This document shows, one piece after another, positions 25,092 through 33,244 of a stretch of DNA of 64,000 nucleotides (positions are counted from its first letter, which is position 1; each line of letters starts with the position of its first letter). A program made the translations under genes and the position numbers. This stretch comes from Planctomycetota bacterium. GTDB lineage: Bacteria > Planctomycetota > J058 > JAJDCQ01. A model generated the notes under the pieces. It saw only the letters and a list, made by a program, of their open reading frames with translations, had not been told where the DNA came from and ran no database searches. The DNA is taken from positions 17,526 through 81,525 of the forward strand of contig JAJDCQ010000024.1 in assembly GCA_029260755.1 (NCBI GenBank), read 5' to 3'.

Positions 25092-26399
25092 TCAGTCCTC
25101 GGTGCTCTCGGCCCAGTCCACGTACCGCTTCATGTCCTCGGGGCTGGTCACCGGGTGAATGCCGACCCGCGCCTCCTCGAAGTCCACGAGGCGGAGCGGC
25201 CGGACCTTGATCTCGTAGCTCTGCACCTTCTCGAGGCCCGAGTCGACGAGCCCCGGCAGGTCCAGGTTGCACTCGGCCACCATCCGGTTGGTGACCTCCT
25301 TGCAGAAGCGGTCGATCTCGCGACCGCTGTAACCGTCGGTCATGTCGACGAGCTCGTCGAGCTCGCACTCGATGTCGAACCCCTTCTTCCCGAGCAGGAT
25401 GTCGAGGATCGCCCGGCGGGTGACCGGGTCGGGGAGCGGGATCAGGATCTTCTTGTCGAACCGGCTCAACACGGCCGCATCGAGATCCCACGGACGGTTG
25501 GTCGCGGCGATCGTCAGGACGTAGACGTCCTTGCGCCCCTTCTCGGCCAGGCCGTCGAGCTCGCTCAGGATCGTCGAGAGGATCCGGCGCTCGGTGCCGC
25601 TGTCACCGTCGTCCCGACTGCCGCAGATGCTCTCGAACTCGTCGAGGAAGATGACCGCCGGGCTCGCGTCGCGCGCGGTGCCGTAGAGCTCGCTGATGAT
25701 CTTGGTCGACTCGCCGAAGTACTTCGACATCACCGAGCTGACCTTGCAGTTGAAGAAGACGGCCCGCTGGCCGCCGTCGTGGAGCTTGAGGGCGTTGCTC
25801 GTCGCCGCGGCGAGGAGCGTCTTGCCGGTGCCGGGCGGCCCGTAGAACAGCATGTTCCGCCAGGTCTGGAGGTCGACGCCTTCGGGCTTCTTGGCGATCG
25901 AGACGGCGAGGGCGTACTTGATCTCCTCCTTCGTCGCCTCGAGGCCGCCGATGTCCTGCCAGGTCAGAGAGCTCGCGTGGATCAGCTCGTTGACGACCTT
26001 GTTGATCTCGCCCTTCTCCTCCTCGCCCTCGCGCGCCTTGCCGCTGCTGCCCCGGCCGCCGCCGCGGCGCGGCGGGGAGCCCGACGACGAGGACGACGAG
26101 GAGGAAGCGGACGAGGAGGTCGAGCTCGTCGAGGACGACGAGCTCTTCTTCTCCTCGGGGGCCGGCACCTCGCCGTCGCGGAGACGGCGGGCGAACTCGC
26201 GGTACTTGAGCGCCTTCTTCTTGAACTCGGCCTCGTCCTGGCGGCGCTGGCTCCGCTGGCTCAGCCGAAGGGCGACGTCGTAGGCCTTCTCGTAATAGGT
26301 GGCCGCGGTCTCGTCCTCACCCGCCTGGTAGGCTTCGTCCGCGCGAGACACCGTCTTCGCGAGCGTTCTCCGCATCTCGATGGTGAGGTCGATCGCCAT
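25092..26399 (-). CDS. Vps4-like AAA ATPase with N-terminal MIT-like domain (2)
   Basis: A 435-residue protein. Residues 5-75 form three predicted helices of MIT type (TLAKTVSRADEAYQAG, DETAATYYEKAYDVAL, EFKKKALKYREFARRL). A Ser/Gly/Arg-rich low-complexity linker (85-128) leads to one AAA domain: GPPGTGKT (187-194), pore-loop segment SKYFGEST (225-232), Walker B VIFLDE (249-254), sensor AATNRPWDLD, and a C-terminal helical lid. The pore loop has an aromatic pair where Vps4 has W or similar. It differs from the other MIT-AAA of the locus in linker, pore loop and lid, so the pair diverged long ago. The ATG at 26399 follows GAGGTGAAA. Confidence 0.85.
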   Translation of the reverse strand: MAIDLTIEMRRTLAKTVSRADEAYQAGEDETAATYYEKAYDVALRLSQRSQRRQDEAEFKKKALKYREFARRLRDGEVPAPEEKKSSSSSTSSTSSSASSSSSSSSGSPPRRGGGRGSSGKAREGEEEKGEINKVVNELIHASSLTWQDIGGLEATKEEIKYALAVSIAKKPEGVDLQTWRNMLFYGPPGTGKTLLAAATSNALKLHDGGQRAVFFNCKVSSVMSKYFGESTKIISELYGTARDASPAVIFLDEFESICGSRDDGDSGTERRILSTILSELDGLAEKGRKDVYVLTIAATNRPWDLDAAVLSRFDKKILIPLPDPVTRRAILDILLGKKGFDIECELDELVDMTDGYSGREIDRFCKEVTNRMVAECNLDLPGLVDSGLEKVQSYEIKVRPLRLVDFEEARVGIHPVTSPEDMKRYVDWAESTED

Positions 26400-26431
26400 A
26401 CGCTTTCACCTCGTGGGCGTGGCCGGGACGA

Positions 26432-27064
26432 CTAGACGTCCTCGGTCTCGCCCGGCTCCTCGATCTTCTTCTTGAGCTCCTCTTCCCGCTCGATCGCGAC
26501 GTCGAGGTCCCCCTGCTCCTCGGCCGAGATGATCGCGTCGAGGTCCTTCAGGAAGGCCTCCTTGTTGGGATCCTCGTCGGTGAAGGCTTCCATCTCCTCG
26601 ACCTCGATCCCGATCTCCTCCATGTGGGAGTTCAGCATGTCGAGGTACGCCGTCTCGTCGATCTCGCCGGCGCGGAGCTTCTCGTCGAGCCCCGAGGTCC
26701 GGACCCGCTCCATCAGCCCGCGGATCTTGCCCTTGTCGCTCGTCTTCTCGAGCCGCTCGAGACCGCGGATGTAGCGGTTGAGCCCGATCGCCTCGAGGTT
26801 GAGCACCTTGGCATCGCGCCGGACCATCGCCTGCTCGTACTGGATGCCCTTGATCTCGTCGTAGTAGAGGTCGGTGTCGGCGTGGTTGCCTTCCTTCCGC
26901 GCCTTCTTGAGCTTCTTGAGCGACTCGTCGCTCCGGATGCCGAGCTTCCGGAGCTCGAGCGTCGACCGCTTGCGGTCGCGCTTCACGCCCAGCAGCGCGA
27001 CCTTGAGGTCGCGCGAGGTGATTTCCTTGTCCTTCTGTCCGAACAGTTTCTCGAAAAGTGCCAC
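26432..27064 (-). CDS. ESCRT-III (Snf7)-like protein (2)
   Basis: A 210-residue helical protein. Its start MALFEKLFGQ is like the amphipathic N-terminus of CHMP4 (MSVFGKLFGA). A basic region (about 20-100, with KRDRKRSTLELRKLG and LKKLKKARKEGNH) is followed by helices LNRYIRGLERLEKTSDKG and GLMERVRTSGLDEKL and then an acidic tail ending IEEPGETEDV. The polarity is that of ESCRT-III. The GTG start at 27064 is only three bases after the stop of the upstream Snf7-like gene, and its GGAGTGA ribosome site lies in that gene, so the two are coupled. It is distinct in sequence from the other two. Confidence 0.75.
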   Translation of the reverse strand: MALFEKLFGQKDKEITSRDLKVALLGVKRDRKRSTLELRKLGIRSDESLKKLKKARKEGNHADTDLYYDEIKGIQYEQAMVRRDAKVLNLEAIGLNRYIRGLERLEKTSDKGKIRGLMERVRTSGLDEKLRAGEIDETAYLDMLNSHMEEIGIEVEEMEAFTDEDPNKEAFLKDLDAIISAEEQGDLDVAIEREEELKKKIEEPGETEDV

Positions 27065-27067
27065 GGG

Positions 27068-27931
27068 TCACTCCGTCTCCAGGCGCTTCTCTTCGCGCTC
27101 GGTCTCGGGCTCCTTCTCCTCCGCCGGCTTCATCGTTGCGGTATCGGTCGCCAGGACCTCCTCCATCGACGGGCGGCGGATCTTGATCGGAGCCTTCTCG
27201 GCCTTCTCCTCGTCCTTCTTCTCCTCCTCGAGGGCTGCGGCTTCCTCCTCGAGGACCTTGTCTTCGGTCTTCTTCGCGGCCTCGGCGGCCTTCTCGAAGT
27301 CGGCCTCGGCGGACTCCGTCTCGGCCTTCTCGGCCTCCTGAGCCGCGGCCTCGGAGCCCTCGCGCTCGGCGAAGTCCTTCTTGAGCTCGGCCTCGAGGGC
27401 GGCGAGCTCGCGGTCGAGGCGCACGTTCTCGGTGATCCCCTCGACCTCGCCCGACAGGGCTTGCTCGGCCTCGACGTAGCGCTCGTGGCGCTCCTTCACG
27501 TCGCCGTACTTCACGGCGAGGTCGTCGATCTCCTCGACCTGGAGCACATTGCCGTGCTCCATGAGGGCCATCTCCTGGATCCGGTTCAGGATCCCGAGGT
27601 TGCTCTCGATCTTCTGCTGGAGGATCGTGCTCTGGCGCTCGTAGCTCGCGATCCGCTTCCGGAGCTGGAGCACCTTCTTGAGCGAGAGCTCCTTCTCGCG
27701 CCCGCTGACCAGCCCCTTGGCGACCTTCTCCTGATGCTGGAGCTCGTCACGGCCGAGCGTCTCGATCTCGCGATCGACCCGCTCCTCCTTGATCACCTGG
27801 AGCTCGACCACGGCGAGGTCGAGCTTGTCGCGCAGCTCCTCGAGGGACTCGGCCTCCTCGATGGCCTTGCGCGCCTCCTCGGTGATGCTGCGGCGCATGA
27901 ACAGGGTTTTTACGCGTTCGAAAAGCGACAT
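27068..27931 (-). CDS. ESCRT-III (Snf7)/PspA-like protein (1)
   Basis: A 287-residue helical protein with an amphipathic N-terminus (MSLFERVKTLFMRR), long alternating charged helices (about 20-190, including KVLQLRKRIASYERQSTILQ), then a Glu/Ala/Lys-rich low-complexity tail with a Pro segment (APIKIRRPSMEEVL). The length and coiled hairpin resemble both Snf7 and PspA/Vipp1 proteins. It is the longest of the three. The ATG at 27931 is preferred to a GTG at 27964 because the amphipathic helix begins there. It opens the Snf7-AAA part of the locus, about 100 bases after the winged-helix-like gene, and is directly coupled to the next gene. Confidence 0.7.
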   Translation of the reverse strand: MSLFERVKTLFMRRSITEEARKAIEEAESLEELRDKLDLAVVELQVIKEERVDREIETLGRDELQHQEKVAKGLVSGREKELSLKKVLQLRKRIASYERQSTILQQKIESNLGILNRIQEMALMEHGNVLQVEEIDDLAVKYGDVKERHERYVEAEQALSGEVEGITENVRLDRELAALEAELKKDFAEREGSEAAAQEAEKAETESAEADFEKAAEAAKKTEDKVLEEEAAALEEEKKDEEKAEKAPIKIRRPSMEEVLATDTATMKPAEEKEPETEREEKRLETE

Positions 27932-28030
27932 GCTGCTCTTCTTCGTTCCGGTCTCTGCGATCACGTGTCCGTCCTCGCGCTCACTGCCGCGCCCCGGCCG
28001 GCGCCGGCGCGCAGCATGCGCACGGACGGG

Positions 28031-28876
28031 TCAGAAGCGCTTCCGCCTGATGATTTCCTCTCCGCCCGCCTGGATGAGCTCGAGATCCGAGTCGACGCTC
28101 GTGATCTCGTCGATCGCCCGCTGGAGCATGCCCTCGTCCACGCCGAGGTCCTCCCGCAGACGACGCATGACCAGGAACCCGCCTCGCGGCCGAAGCTTCG
28201 GGTTGTCCTTGATGAACTGGCAGACGCGGGACAGCTTCTCCTCCTTCGATTCCGGATCGAAGAAGTCGTCCGCGTCTTCCCACGAAGGCCCGATCGCGCC
28301 GAGCTTCCGCCACGCCGTTCCGCCGACGTTCTCGACGAGGCAGACGGCCAGGTTGCTCTGGCTGGGCACGTGGGAGACGGCGTCGGCGGTCCACCCCGGC
28401 GTGGCCAGGACGCCGACGAAGTACATCACGTCGTCCTTCAAGACGAGCTCGTCGAGGGCGCGCTCGAGGTCGCCGGGCCCGAGGGCCCGCTTCGACTCGC
28501 GGCTCTTGATCAGATCCTCGAGAGGAGAGACCGACATCGCCCGGAAGACGACCCTCGGCTCGCGCCGCAGGAAGAACGATCGGGTGAAGACCTCGATCTC
28601 GACGGACCGGTCGAGGGGGAGGACGTCGAGCAGGCTGCGCTCGAAGATCCTGGCCTTCTTCATGAGATTGATCACGGAGCTCGCGCGGTCCCGCCGGACG
28701 ACGGTCCGCTCGCGCGGGCTCGCCGCGAACGAGCGCCCGTGGTAGGGGCTCCAGACGCTGCGAACGTCGTCGAACCGGGCCGTGAACCGCTCGAGGAAGG
28801 TCTCCTCGAGCGCCCGGGCGCGCTCGGCGCTCGTGACGCCGTCTCGCTCCTTGACCGCCGCCTCGCGTGTACTCAC
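28031..28876 (-). CDS. Protein of unknown function with a winged-helix-like C-terminus
   Basis: A 281-residue soluble protein. The N-terminal 200 residues are mixed alpha/beta, with charged helices early (AERARALEETFLERFTARF) and a hydrophobic strand pair later (DDVMYFVGVLATPGW). The last 75 residues (LSRVCQFIKDNPKL, GGFLVMRRLREDLG, GMLQRAIDEITSVD, then a charged beta hairpin) have the helix-helix-helix-wing order of a winged helix. It is the first gene behind the 29.06 kb promoter of the ESCRT-like locus and about 100 bases ahead of the first Snf7-like gene. It could be a regulator, or an adaptor like winged-helix ESCRT-II proteins. Both are speculation. The GTG at 28876 is the first start; an AGGAT lies upstream. 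Confidence 0.65.
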   Translation of the reverse strand: MSTREAAVKERDGVTSAERARALEETFLERFTARFDDVRSVWSPYHGRSFAASPRERTVVRRDRASSVINLMKKARIFERSLLDVLPLDRSVEIEVFTRSFFLRREPRVVFRAMSVSPLEDLIKSRESKRALGPGDLERALDELVLKDDVMYFVGVLATPGWTADAVSHVPSQSNLAVCLVENVGGTAWRKLGAIGPSWEDADDFFDPESKEEKLSRVCQFIKDNPKLRPRGGFLVMRRLREDLGVDEGMLQRAIDEITSVDSDLELIQAGGEEIIRRKRF

Positions 28877-29063
28877 CGCGACATCCTGCTCCTCGCAGAG
28901 GTCCGTCGTCTTCTACCAACCTGCCGTCAGGAAGGTTACGGAGATCGACGCTCGCGACGATCCCTCCCGGGCGCCCCGCCTCGCCCGCGCTCGACGCGAT
29001 CGGCGTGATCCACCGACCCGGGGGTCGGCCCGCCACGCTCGGCGTGGGCTCCAGAGCGCCTCT

Positions 29064-29092
29064 CTTATAGCAGTCTCCTCTCATTGGGTCAA
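29064..29092 (-). promoter_or_regulatory. Sigma-70-type promoter of the ESCRT-like locus
   Basis: On the minus strand TTGACC (29087-29092) and TATAAG (29064-29069) are separated by 17 bases. Transcription would begin near 29057 and leave a leader of about 180 bases before the first start codon, containing the small palindrome CCGACCC-CC-GGGTCGG. This is the best promoter-like site seen upstream of the 17-29 kb run. Confidence 0.7.
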
Positions 29093-29357
29093 AGGCACCG
29101 AGTCCGCGGAAACCCGCCGAAGTCCCGGCCTCCAGGGCGGAACCGTCCGATCCGCTCGGTCGGTTCGGACCCGCTCGCGGACCCGCTTCGACCCGCCCCG
29201 GCGACCCGCTCGACGCAACCGCCGCACCGGGACTCTGGCCGAGGACCGGTCGAGGGGGAGTCCGGTACGCGAAGCGACCGCCGGCCGCCCGGTCGGGCGC
29301 CTGCGGCGGTCGCGGTGCGCGCCCCGCTGGGCGCGCCTGGTTCGGCGATGCGAACTG
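29093..29357. other. Intergenic region with hairpins
   Basis: About 265 bases between the promoter of the ESCRT-like locus and the end of the BsuPI-domain gene. GCGACCGCCG (29274-29283) pairs with CGGCGGTCGC (29304-29313), and GCGCGCCC with GGGCGCGC (29317-29336, 4-base loop). The second could end the leftward transcript of the BsuPI gene, but no T-tract follows. No gene seen. Confidence 0.5.
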
Positions 29358-30368
29358 CTAGAACGTCGTGAACTTACGGAAGGTCGCCGACCCGCCGAGC
29401 TGCGGGCTCCCCGAGAGGAAGAACTCGACCTTGTGATCGCCGTCGACCATGCCTCCGAGGTCGATGACCTCGGTGAACCGGAACGTGTCGCCCGGCGCGA
29501 GGGTGATCTGGCGGATCGCCTGGGTGAAGAAGCGTCCGTCGCTCCAGCGGAAGAGCTCGCGGCCGGCGCGCTCGGTGATGACGATGTCGAAGCTCTGGCC
29601 GCTCGTGAAGACGAAGTCGATCGCCTCGGTCGTCTCGTTCTTCACCTCGAGGGTGGCCGTCATCTTCGGAGTCGGCCGCGGGTTCGGGCCGATCACCGGC
29701 ATGCGGTTCTCGTGGTAGGAGAAGCTGTCGATCGAGAGGCAGGCCGAGAGGCCGCTGCTGCTCGCCGGCGCGGGGAAGGTCCGGCCGCCGACGGTCGCCG
29801 CGGTGAGGACCTGCTCGACCGGACCGGCGAAGTTGTTCTCGACCCGCCGGATGAGCCCGACGCCCGGCGCGAACGTCTCGGCGATCACGCCCGCGTCGGC
29901 GCAGACCGTGTTGCGGTAGGTGATGACGAGGCAGTTCTGGAACGTGCCCGCAGGCACCGTCACCGTCTCGGTCGTGCTGACGACCGACGCCTGGCTCCCG
30001 TCGAGGCAGCTCTGGGGCGGCGCGACGCGGAGGTTGTAGGAGTCGCCGACGGCCCCGTCGAGGACGTACGAGCGGAAGAACCGACCCGTGGCCGAGTCGT
30101 AGTCGTAGATGTCGTTCTGGAACAGGGCCATGATCCGCTCCCGGCCATCGCCCCAGTAGTTGTCGAGCACGCCGACGGTGCCCCACGACACGGGGATGTT
30201 CCGGGTGACCTCGACGGTGCGGTCGCCGCCGAACCGCGTGTTGCGGTAGGTCCACTGGTCGCCCGAGCTCATCGGGAAGTAGTCGGCCTGCGCGTGGGCG
30301 CTCTGCGCGCCGGCGACGAGGACGACGGCCGCCACGAGGACGGCGGACAGGATGCGTACGCTTCTCAT
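29358..30368 (-). CDS. Secreted protein with C-terminal BsuPI-type domain
   Basis: A 336-residue protein with signal peptide (1-26, ending AHAQA). The middle (30-210) is a beta-rich domain with SSGDQWTYRN, typical of exported proteins of unknown role. Residues 230-330 resemble the BsuPI (intracellular proteinase inhibitor) domain: LEVKNETTEAIDFVFTSGQ, then ELFRWSDGRFFTQAI, then LAPGDTFRFTEV. The domain is an Ig-like fold seen in many secreted proteins, and an inhibitor function is not implied. The gene stands alone. Confidence 0.82.
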   Translation of the reverse strand: MRSVRILSAVLVAAVVLVAGAQSAHAQADYFPMSSGDQWTYRNTRFGGDRTVEVTRNIPVSWGTVGVLDNYWGDGRERIMALFQNDIYDYDSATGRFFRSYVLDGAVGDSYNLRVAPPQSCLDGSQASVVSTTETVTVPAGTFQNCLVITYRNTVCADAGVIAETFAPGVGLIRRVENNFAGPVEQVLTAATVGGRTFPAPASSSGLSACLSIDSFSYHENRMPVIGPNPRPTPKMTATLEVKNETTEAIDFVFTSGQSFDIVITERAGRELFRWSDGRFFTQAIRQITLAPGDTFRFTEVIDLGGMVDGDHKVEFFLSGSPQLGGSATFRKFTTF

Positions 30369-30634
30369 CTTTACTCTCCCTTGGTCGGCGCGCGCCCGAT
30401 GATTCGGTCAATGCTAGGGACGCCACCTCCTGCGAGGGCAGGGACCGGGCGCGGCGTATGACGCGTCGTGACGCAAAGTGCTTGCCAATGGGCGCCGAAC
30501 AGCGCCAAGGTCCGGTTCAACTGATAGTTCCGGACCTCGATCGCGACCGGGAAGACACCCCGCGATGTGTTCCCGAGGCGACGGCGGCGGCCGAATCTGG
30601 CGAGACCGGCGCGCCTCGGCGGACACACGATCGA
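30369..30634. other. Intergenic region
   Basis: No gene or strong signal was seen other than a short GGCGC/GCGCC hairpin near 30488-30504. Confidence 0.4.
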
Positions 30635-30892
30635 TCAGTAGAGCCGACCGCGCCGGCGAGGCAGGACGAGCGGCTGCAACCCGAGCGACTCGACGCAGGA
30701 GGTGTCGAGCCCCGCGGCGCTCGCCCGGTCGAGGAACCGGCGCATGATCTCGACGACGCAGGGGGAGCCGCGTCGGCCGTGCGCTCCGGGGACGATCAGG
30801 TGCTTCGCGTTCGGAAGATGTCTGGCCGCCTCGGCCCCCCACCTCGGCCGCGTGATGGGGTCGATCGTCCCGGAGATCACCAGCGTCGGCGG
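30635..30892 (-). pseudogene. C-terminal remnant of an alpha/beta hydrolase (TAP-like)
   Basis: The minus strand encodes LVISGTIDPITRPRWG, then AARHLPNAKHLIVPGAHG, CVVEIMRRFLD and GLDTSCVESLG, the last strand/helix region of the alpha/beta hydrolase group with a TAP-like C-terminus. The Asp of ISGTIDPIT and the His of PGAHG would be the triad acid and the catalytic His. The nucleophile serine and all earlier parts are missing, because the anti-sigma gene abuts directly. It is in the same frame as that gene but beyond its stop. It has no start or ribosome site. It is a deletion relic. Confidence 0.8.
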
Positions 30893-33244
30893 TCAGTCGG
30901 TCTCGAGGAGCGGCCGCAGGTAGGGATCGTCGCGGAGTCCCGGCCAGATCGTGAGCAGGTCGGCGCCGCCCTCGATCGCCTCGAGCGTCCGCCGCGCTTC
31001 GGCTCGGTGGTCGATCGGCGCCTCGGCGAGCACCTCCTCGACCGTGCTCGGCGCGCAGAGCTCGCGAGCGCGCTCCCCGAGCATCCGGAGCTCGCTGTCG
31101 ACCCGCGCCTCCTCGAGCTTCGTGTCGCGGAGCGCCGTCATCAGCTCCTCGTAGCGCTCCCCGTCGGGCTGCCCGCCGCTCGCCTCGATGATCGCCTCGA
31201 TCTCGACGTTGAGTCGACGCTGTCGCTCGGCGATCGGCGGCAGCCGCATCCCGACCTCGCGGATCCGCTCGGCGACCTGCACGACGACCGCTCGGGTGTC
31301 TTCGACCTCGACGCGCCCCTCGGCGATCTCGCGGGCGGACGTGAGCCGTGAGCGGAGCATCGCGAGCGCCTGGCCGAGGAAGTTGGCGTCGTAGCGCCGT
31401 TCGTTCCAGCGTCTCTCGTCGTGGAGGTAGGCGTTGCTCTCGCCGTCGAGCTGCGCCTCGAGGATCGCGTCGACCTCGGCGACGGCGGCGCGGAGCTTCA
31501 CGAGCACGCGGTCGCGTCGCCGGCGGATGGCGTCGTTGATCGGCGTCGGCTCGCTCGCCCGCGCCTCGTGGCGCGCCTGCTCGTCGCTGCCTCCGCCGGT
31601 CAGGCCGCCGGCGAGGACGATCACGTCGCGCCGCTCGGCGTCGGTCTCGATGGCGATGTCGACGCCCGTCTGGACGCGGAGCGCCGCCGCGACGACGTCG
31701 AGGGGCAGGCCTTCGGCCGCCATCACCGTGACCGGCGCCCGGGTTCGCCATGCGCCTTCGTCGAGGAGCACGCGCAGGCCCCTCGTTCTCTCGAGGGTCC
31801 GGGCGAGGACGCGGACGCCGCCGCGGCGGAGCTCGGTCTCGACGACGGTGCCGGCGAGGACCGAGGCGAGGCGCGCGAGCTCGGCTTGCTTCTTCTCCCG
31901 GGCGCGCCGCTCCGTCTCGGCCTCCTCGTGGGAGATGAGCCGCCACGCGCCGTCGCGCCAGCGGGCGACCAGGCCGAGGTCGGCGAGGACGTCCAGGACG
32001 TCGGGGACGAGCGCCTGGGTCGCGGTCAGCGAGACGTGGGCCGTGTCCGCGATCTGGCGCGCCGCCGTGGTGAGGACGAAGCTCAGGCCGGTCTGATCGC
32101 GGAGCTGGTCGATCGCGGCCGTCACGGTCTCCTCGCTCCAGTGGACGTCGACGCGGCGCTGGAACACATGGTCGGGGATCGCCTCGATCGGGATGACGAG
32201 CTGCCGATCGATGGCACGCTCGATGACCGAGCGCGCCTCGAGGATGGCCGTGTCCTTCGCGGTCGCTCCGGGGATCGACTCGCCGCGCTCGAGGAAGACG
32301 ACCCGGTCGGTGAGCACCTCGCTCCGGATGCCGAGCTGCGCCGCGATCAGCCCGATCAGGTCGTGGAGGACCATGTCGCGCGTCCGGAGGCTCACCCGAA
32401 GGCCGGCGCCCGCGATCGCCTCGGACAGCACGAACTGGTCGCCGGTGATGTCGTTCAGGAAGCCGACCACATCGGCCAGCGGCGTGTCGGGGAAGTTGAC
32501 CGACGCCTGACGGCTCGCGAGTCGCCGTATCAGCTCGTCGCGTCCGGCGATGACCGCCGGCTCGGCCCAGGGATAGGGGCCGTTCGGGTCGAACCGTCCG
32601 GCCTCGACCGCTCCCGGGCCGGTCGGGAGCCACGGCCCGCCGGGCGTCGCGGCTCCGCTTCCGGCGTCGCCGGCATCGACCGGGGCGGCCGGATCGACCG
32701 GGGCCGGCGGATCGAGGGCGGCGGGCGCGCCGGAGGTCGGCCGCGGGGCCTCGGATGCCCCGGCCGCGCCGGGGTCCGCCGGCGCGCCTTCGCGAACCGC
32801 CGGCCGCAGGCCGCTCGGCCGCGGCGCGCGCTCGTCCCCTCCGCCGAGGAGGAAGCCGCCGAGGACGAGACCGGCGCCAACGGCGACGATCGTGGCGACC
32901 CACGGCGCCGCGTTCGGCGAGCGCGTCGCGGGCGGCGCCGCCGCCTCCTCGTCGGGGTCGGGGCTGGCGCGCCGCTCGTCGGGAGCGACCGCCGCGCCGA
33001 CGGCAGCGGCGTCGATCGCGTCGAGGATGGATGCGGCGAGCCCGGCCGGCGCCGCCACGGCGACGGCCGTCGCGGCGCCGAGCGCGCTCGCCTCGCGGCC
33101 GGCGCGGGCGAGGCGCGCGTCGCAGTCGGGGCAGCCGGAGCGGTGGGCCTCGGCGCGGGCGCGGAGGTCGTCGGCGAGCTCGCCGTCGGCGAACGGCTCG
33201 GCGAGCGGTCGGAGCTCTTCGCAGCTCAGGGCGGCGTTCGTCAT
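30893..33244 (-). CDS. Transmembrane anti-sigma factor with secretin-type (STN) domains
   Basis: A 783-residue protein. The N-terminus has the anti-sigma zinc signature HxxxCxxC (H34, C38, C41 in AHRSGCPDC). A transmembrane helix (about 114-134) follows, then a Pro/Ala-rich linker (135-230). The outer part has repeated blocks resembling STN/secretin N-domains: NFPDTPLADVVGFLNDITG (about 255), VDVHWSEETVTAAIDQL (about 370) and APVTVMAAEGLPLDVVAAAL (about 505). Each pairs two strands with two helices. A coiled coil (about 580-740) ends it. The start ATG overlaps the sigma gene stop (ATGA), typical of sigma/anti-sigma pairs. The large outer part is unusual for such proteins and may sense an envelope signal. 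Confidence 0.85.
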   Translation of the reverse strand: MTNAALSCEELRPLAEPFADGELADDLRARAEAHRSGCPDCDARLARAGREASALGAATAVAVAAPAGLAASILDAIDAAAVGAAVAPDERRASPDPDEEAAAPPATRSPNAAPWVATIVAVGAGLVLGGFLLGGGDERAPRPSGLRPAVREGAPADPGAAGASEAPRPTSGAPAALDPPAPVDPAAPVDAGDAGSGAATPGGPWLPTGPGAVEAGRFDPNGPYPWAEPAVIAGRDELIRRLASRQASVNFPDTPLADVVGFLNDITGDQFVLSEAIAGAGLRVSLRTRDMVLHDLIGLIAAQLGIRSEVLTDRVVFLERGESIPGATAKDTAILEARSVIERAIDRQLVIPIEAIPDHVFQRRVDVHWSEETVTAAIDQLRDQTGLSFVLTTAARQIADTAHVSLTATQALVPDVLDVLADLGLVARWRDGAWRLISHEEAETERRAREKKQAELARLASVLAGTVVETELRRGGVRVLARTLERTRGLRVLLDEGAWRTRAPVTVMAAEGLPLDVVAAALRVQTGVDIAIETDAERRDVIVLAGGLTGGGSDEQARHEARASEPTPINDAIRRRRDRVLVKLRAAVAEVDAILEAQLDGESNAYLHDERRWNERRYDANFLGQALAMLRSRLTSAREIAEGRVEVEDTRAVVVQVAERIREVGMRLPPIAERQRRLNVEIEAIIEASGGQPDGERYEELMTALRDTKLEEARVDSELRMLGERARELCAPSTVEEVLAEAPIDHRAEARRTLEAIEGGADLLTIWPGLRDDPYLRPLLETD

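Noticed and set aside
26080..26150. Tandem low-complexity DNA
   Set aside because: It encodes the Ser-rich linker of the second MIT-AAA ATPase.
23261..26399. AAA proteins as FtsH or Cdc48/proteasomal ATPases
   Set aside because: No protease domain, no second AAA domain and no OB or coiled-coil N-domain. The N-terminal helices look like MIT.
24471..27931. Reading the Snf7-like proteins simply as PspA/Vipp1
   Set aside because: PspA would not explain three paralogs with acidic tails next to MIT-AAA ATPases. PspA remains the nearest alternative for the 287-residue one.
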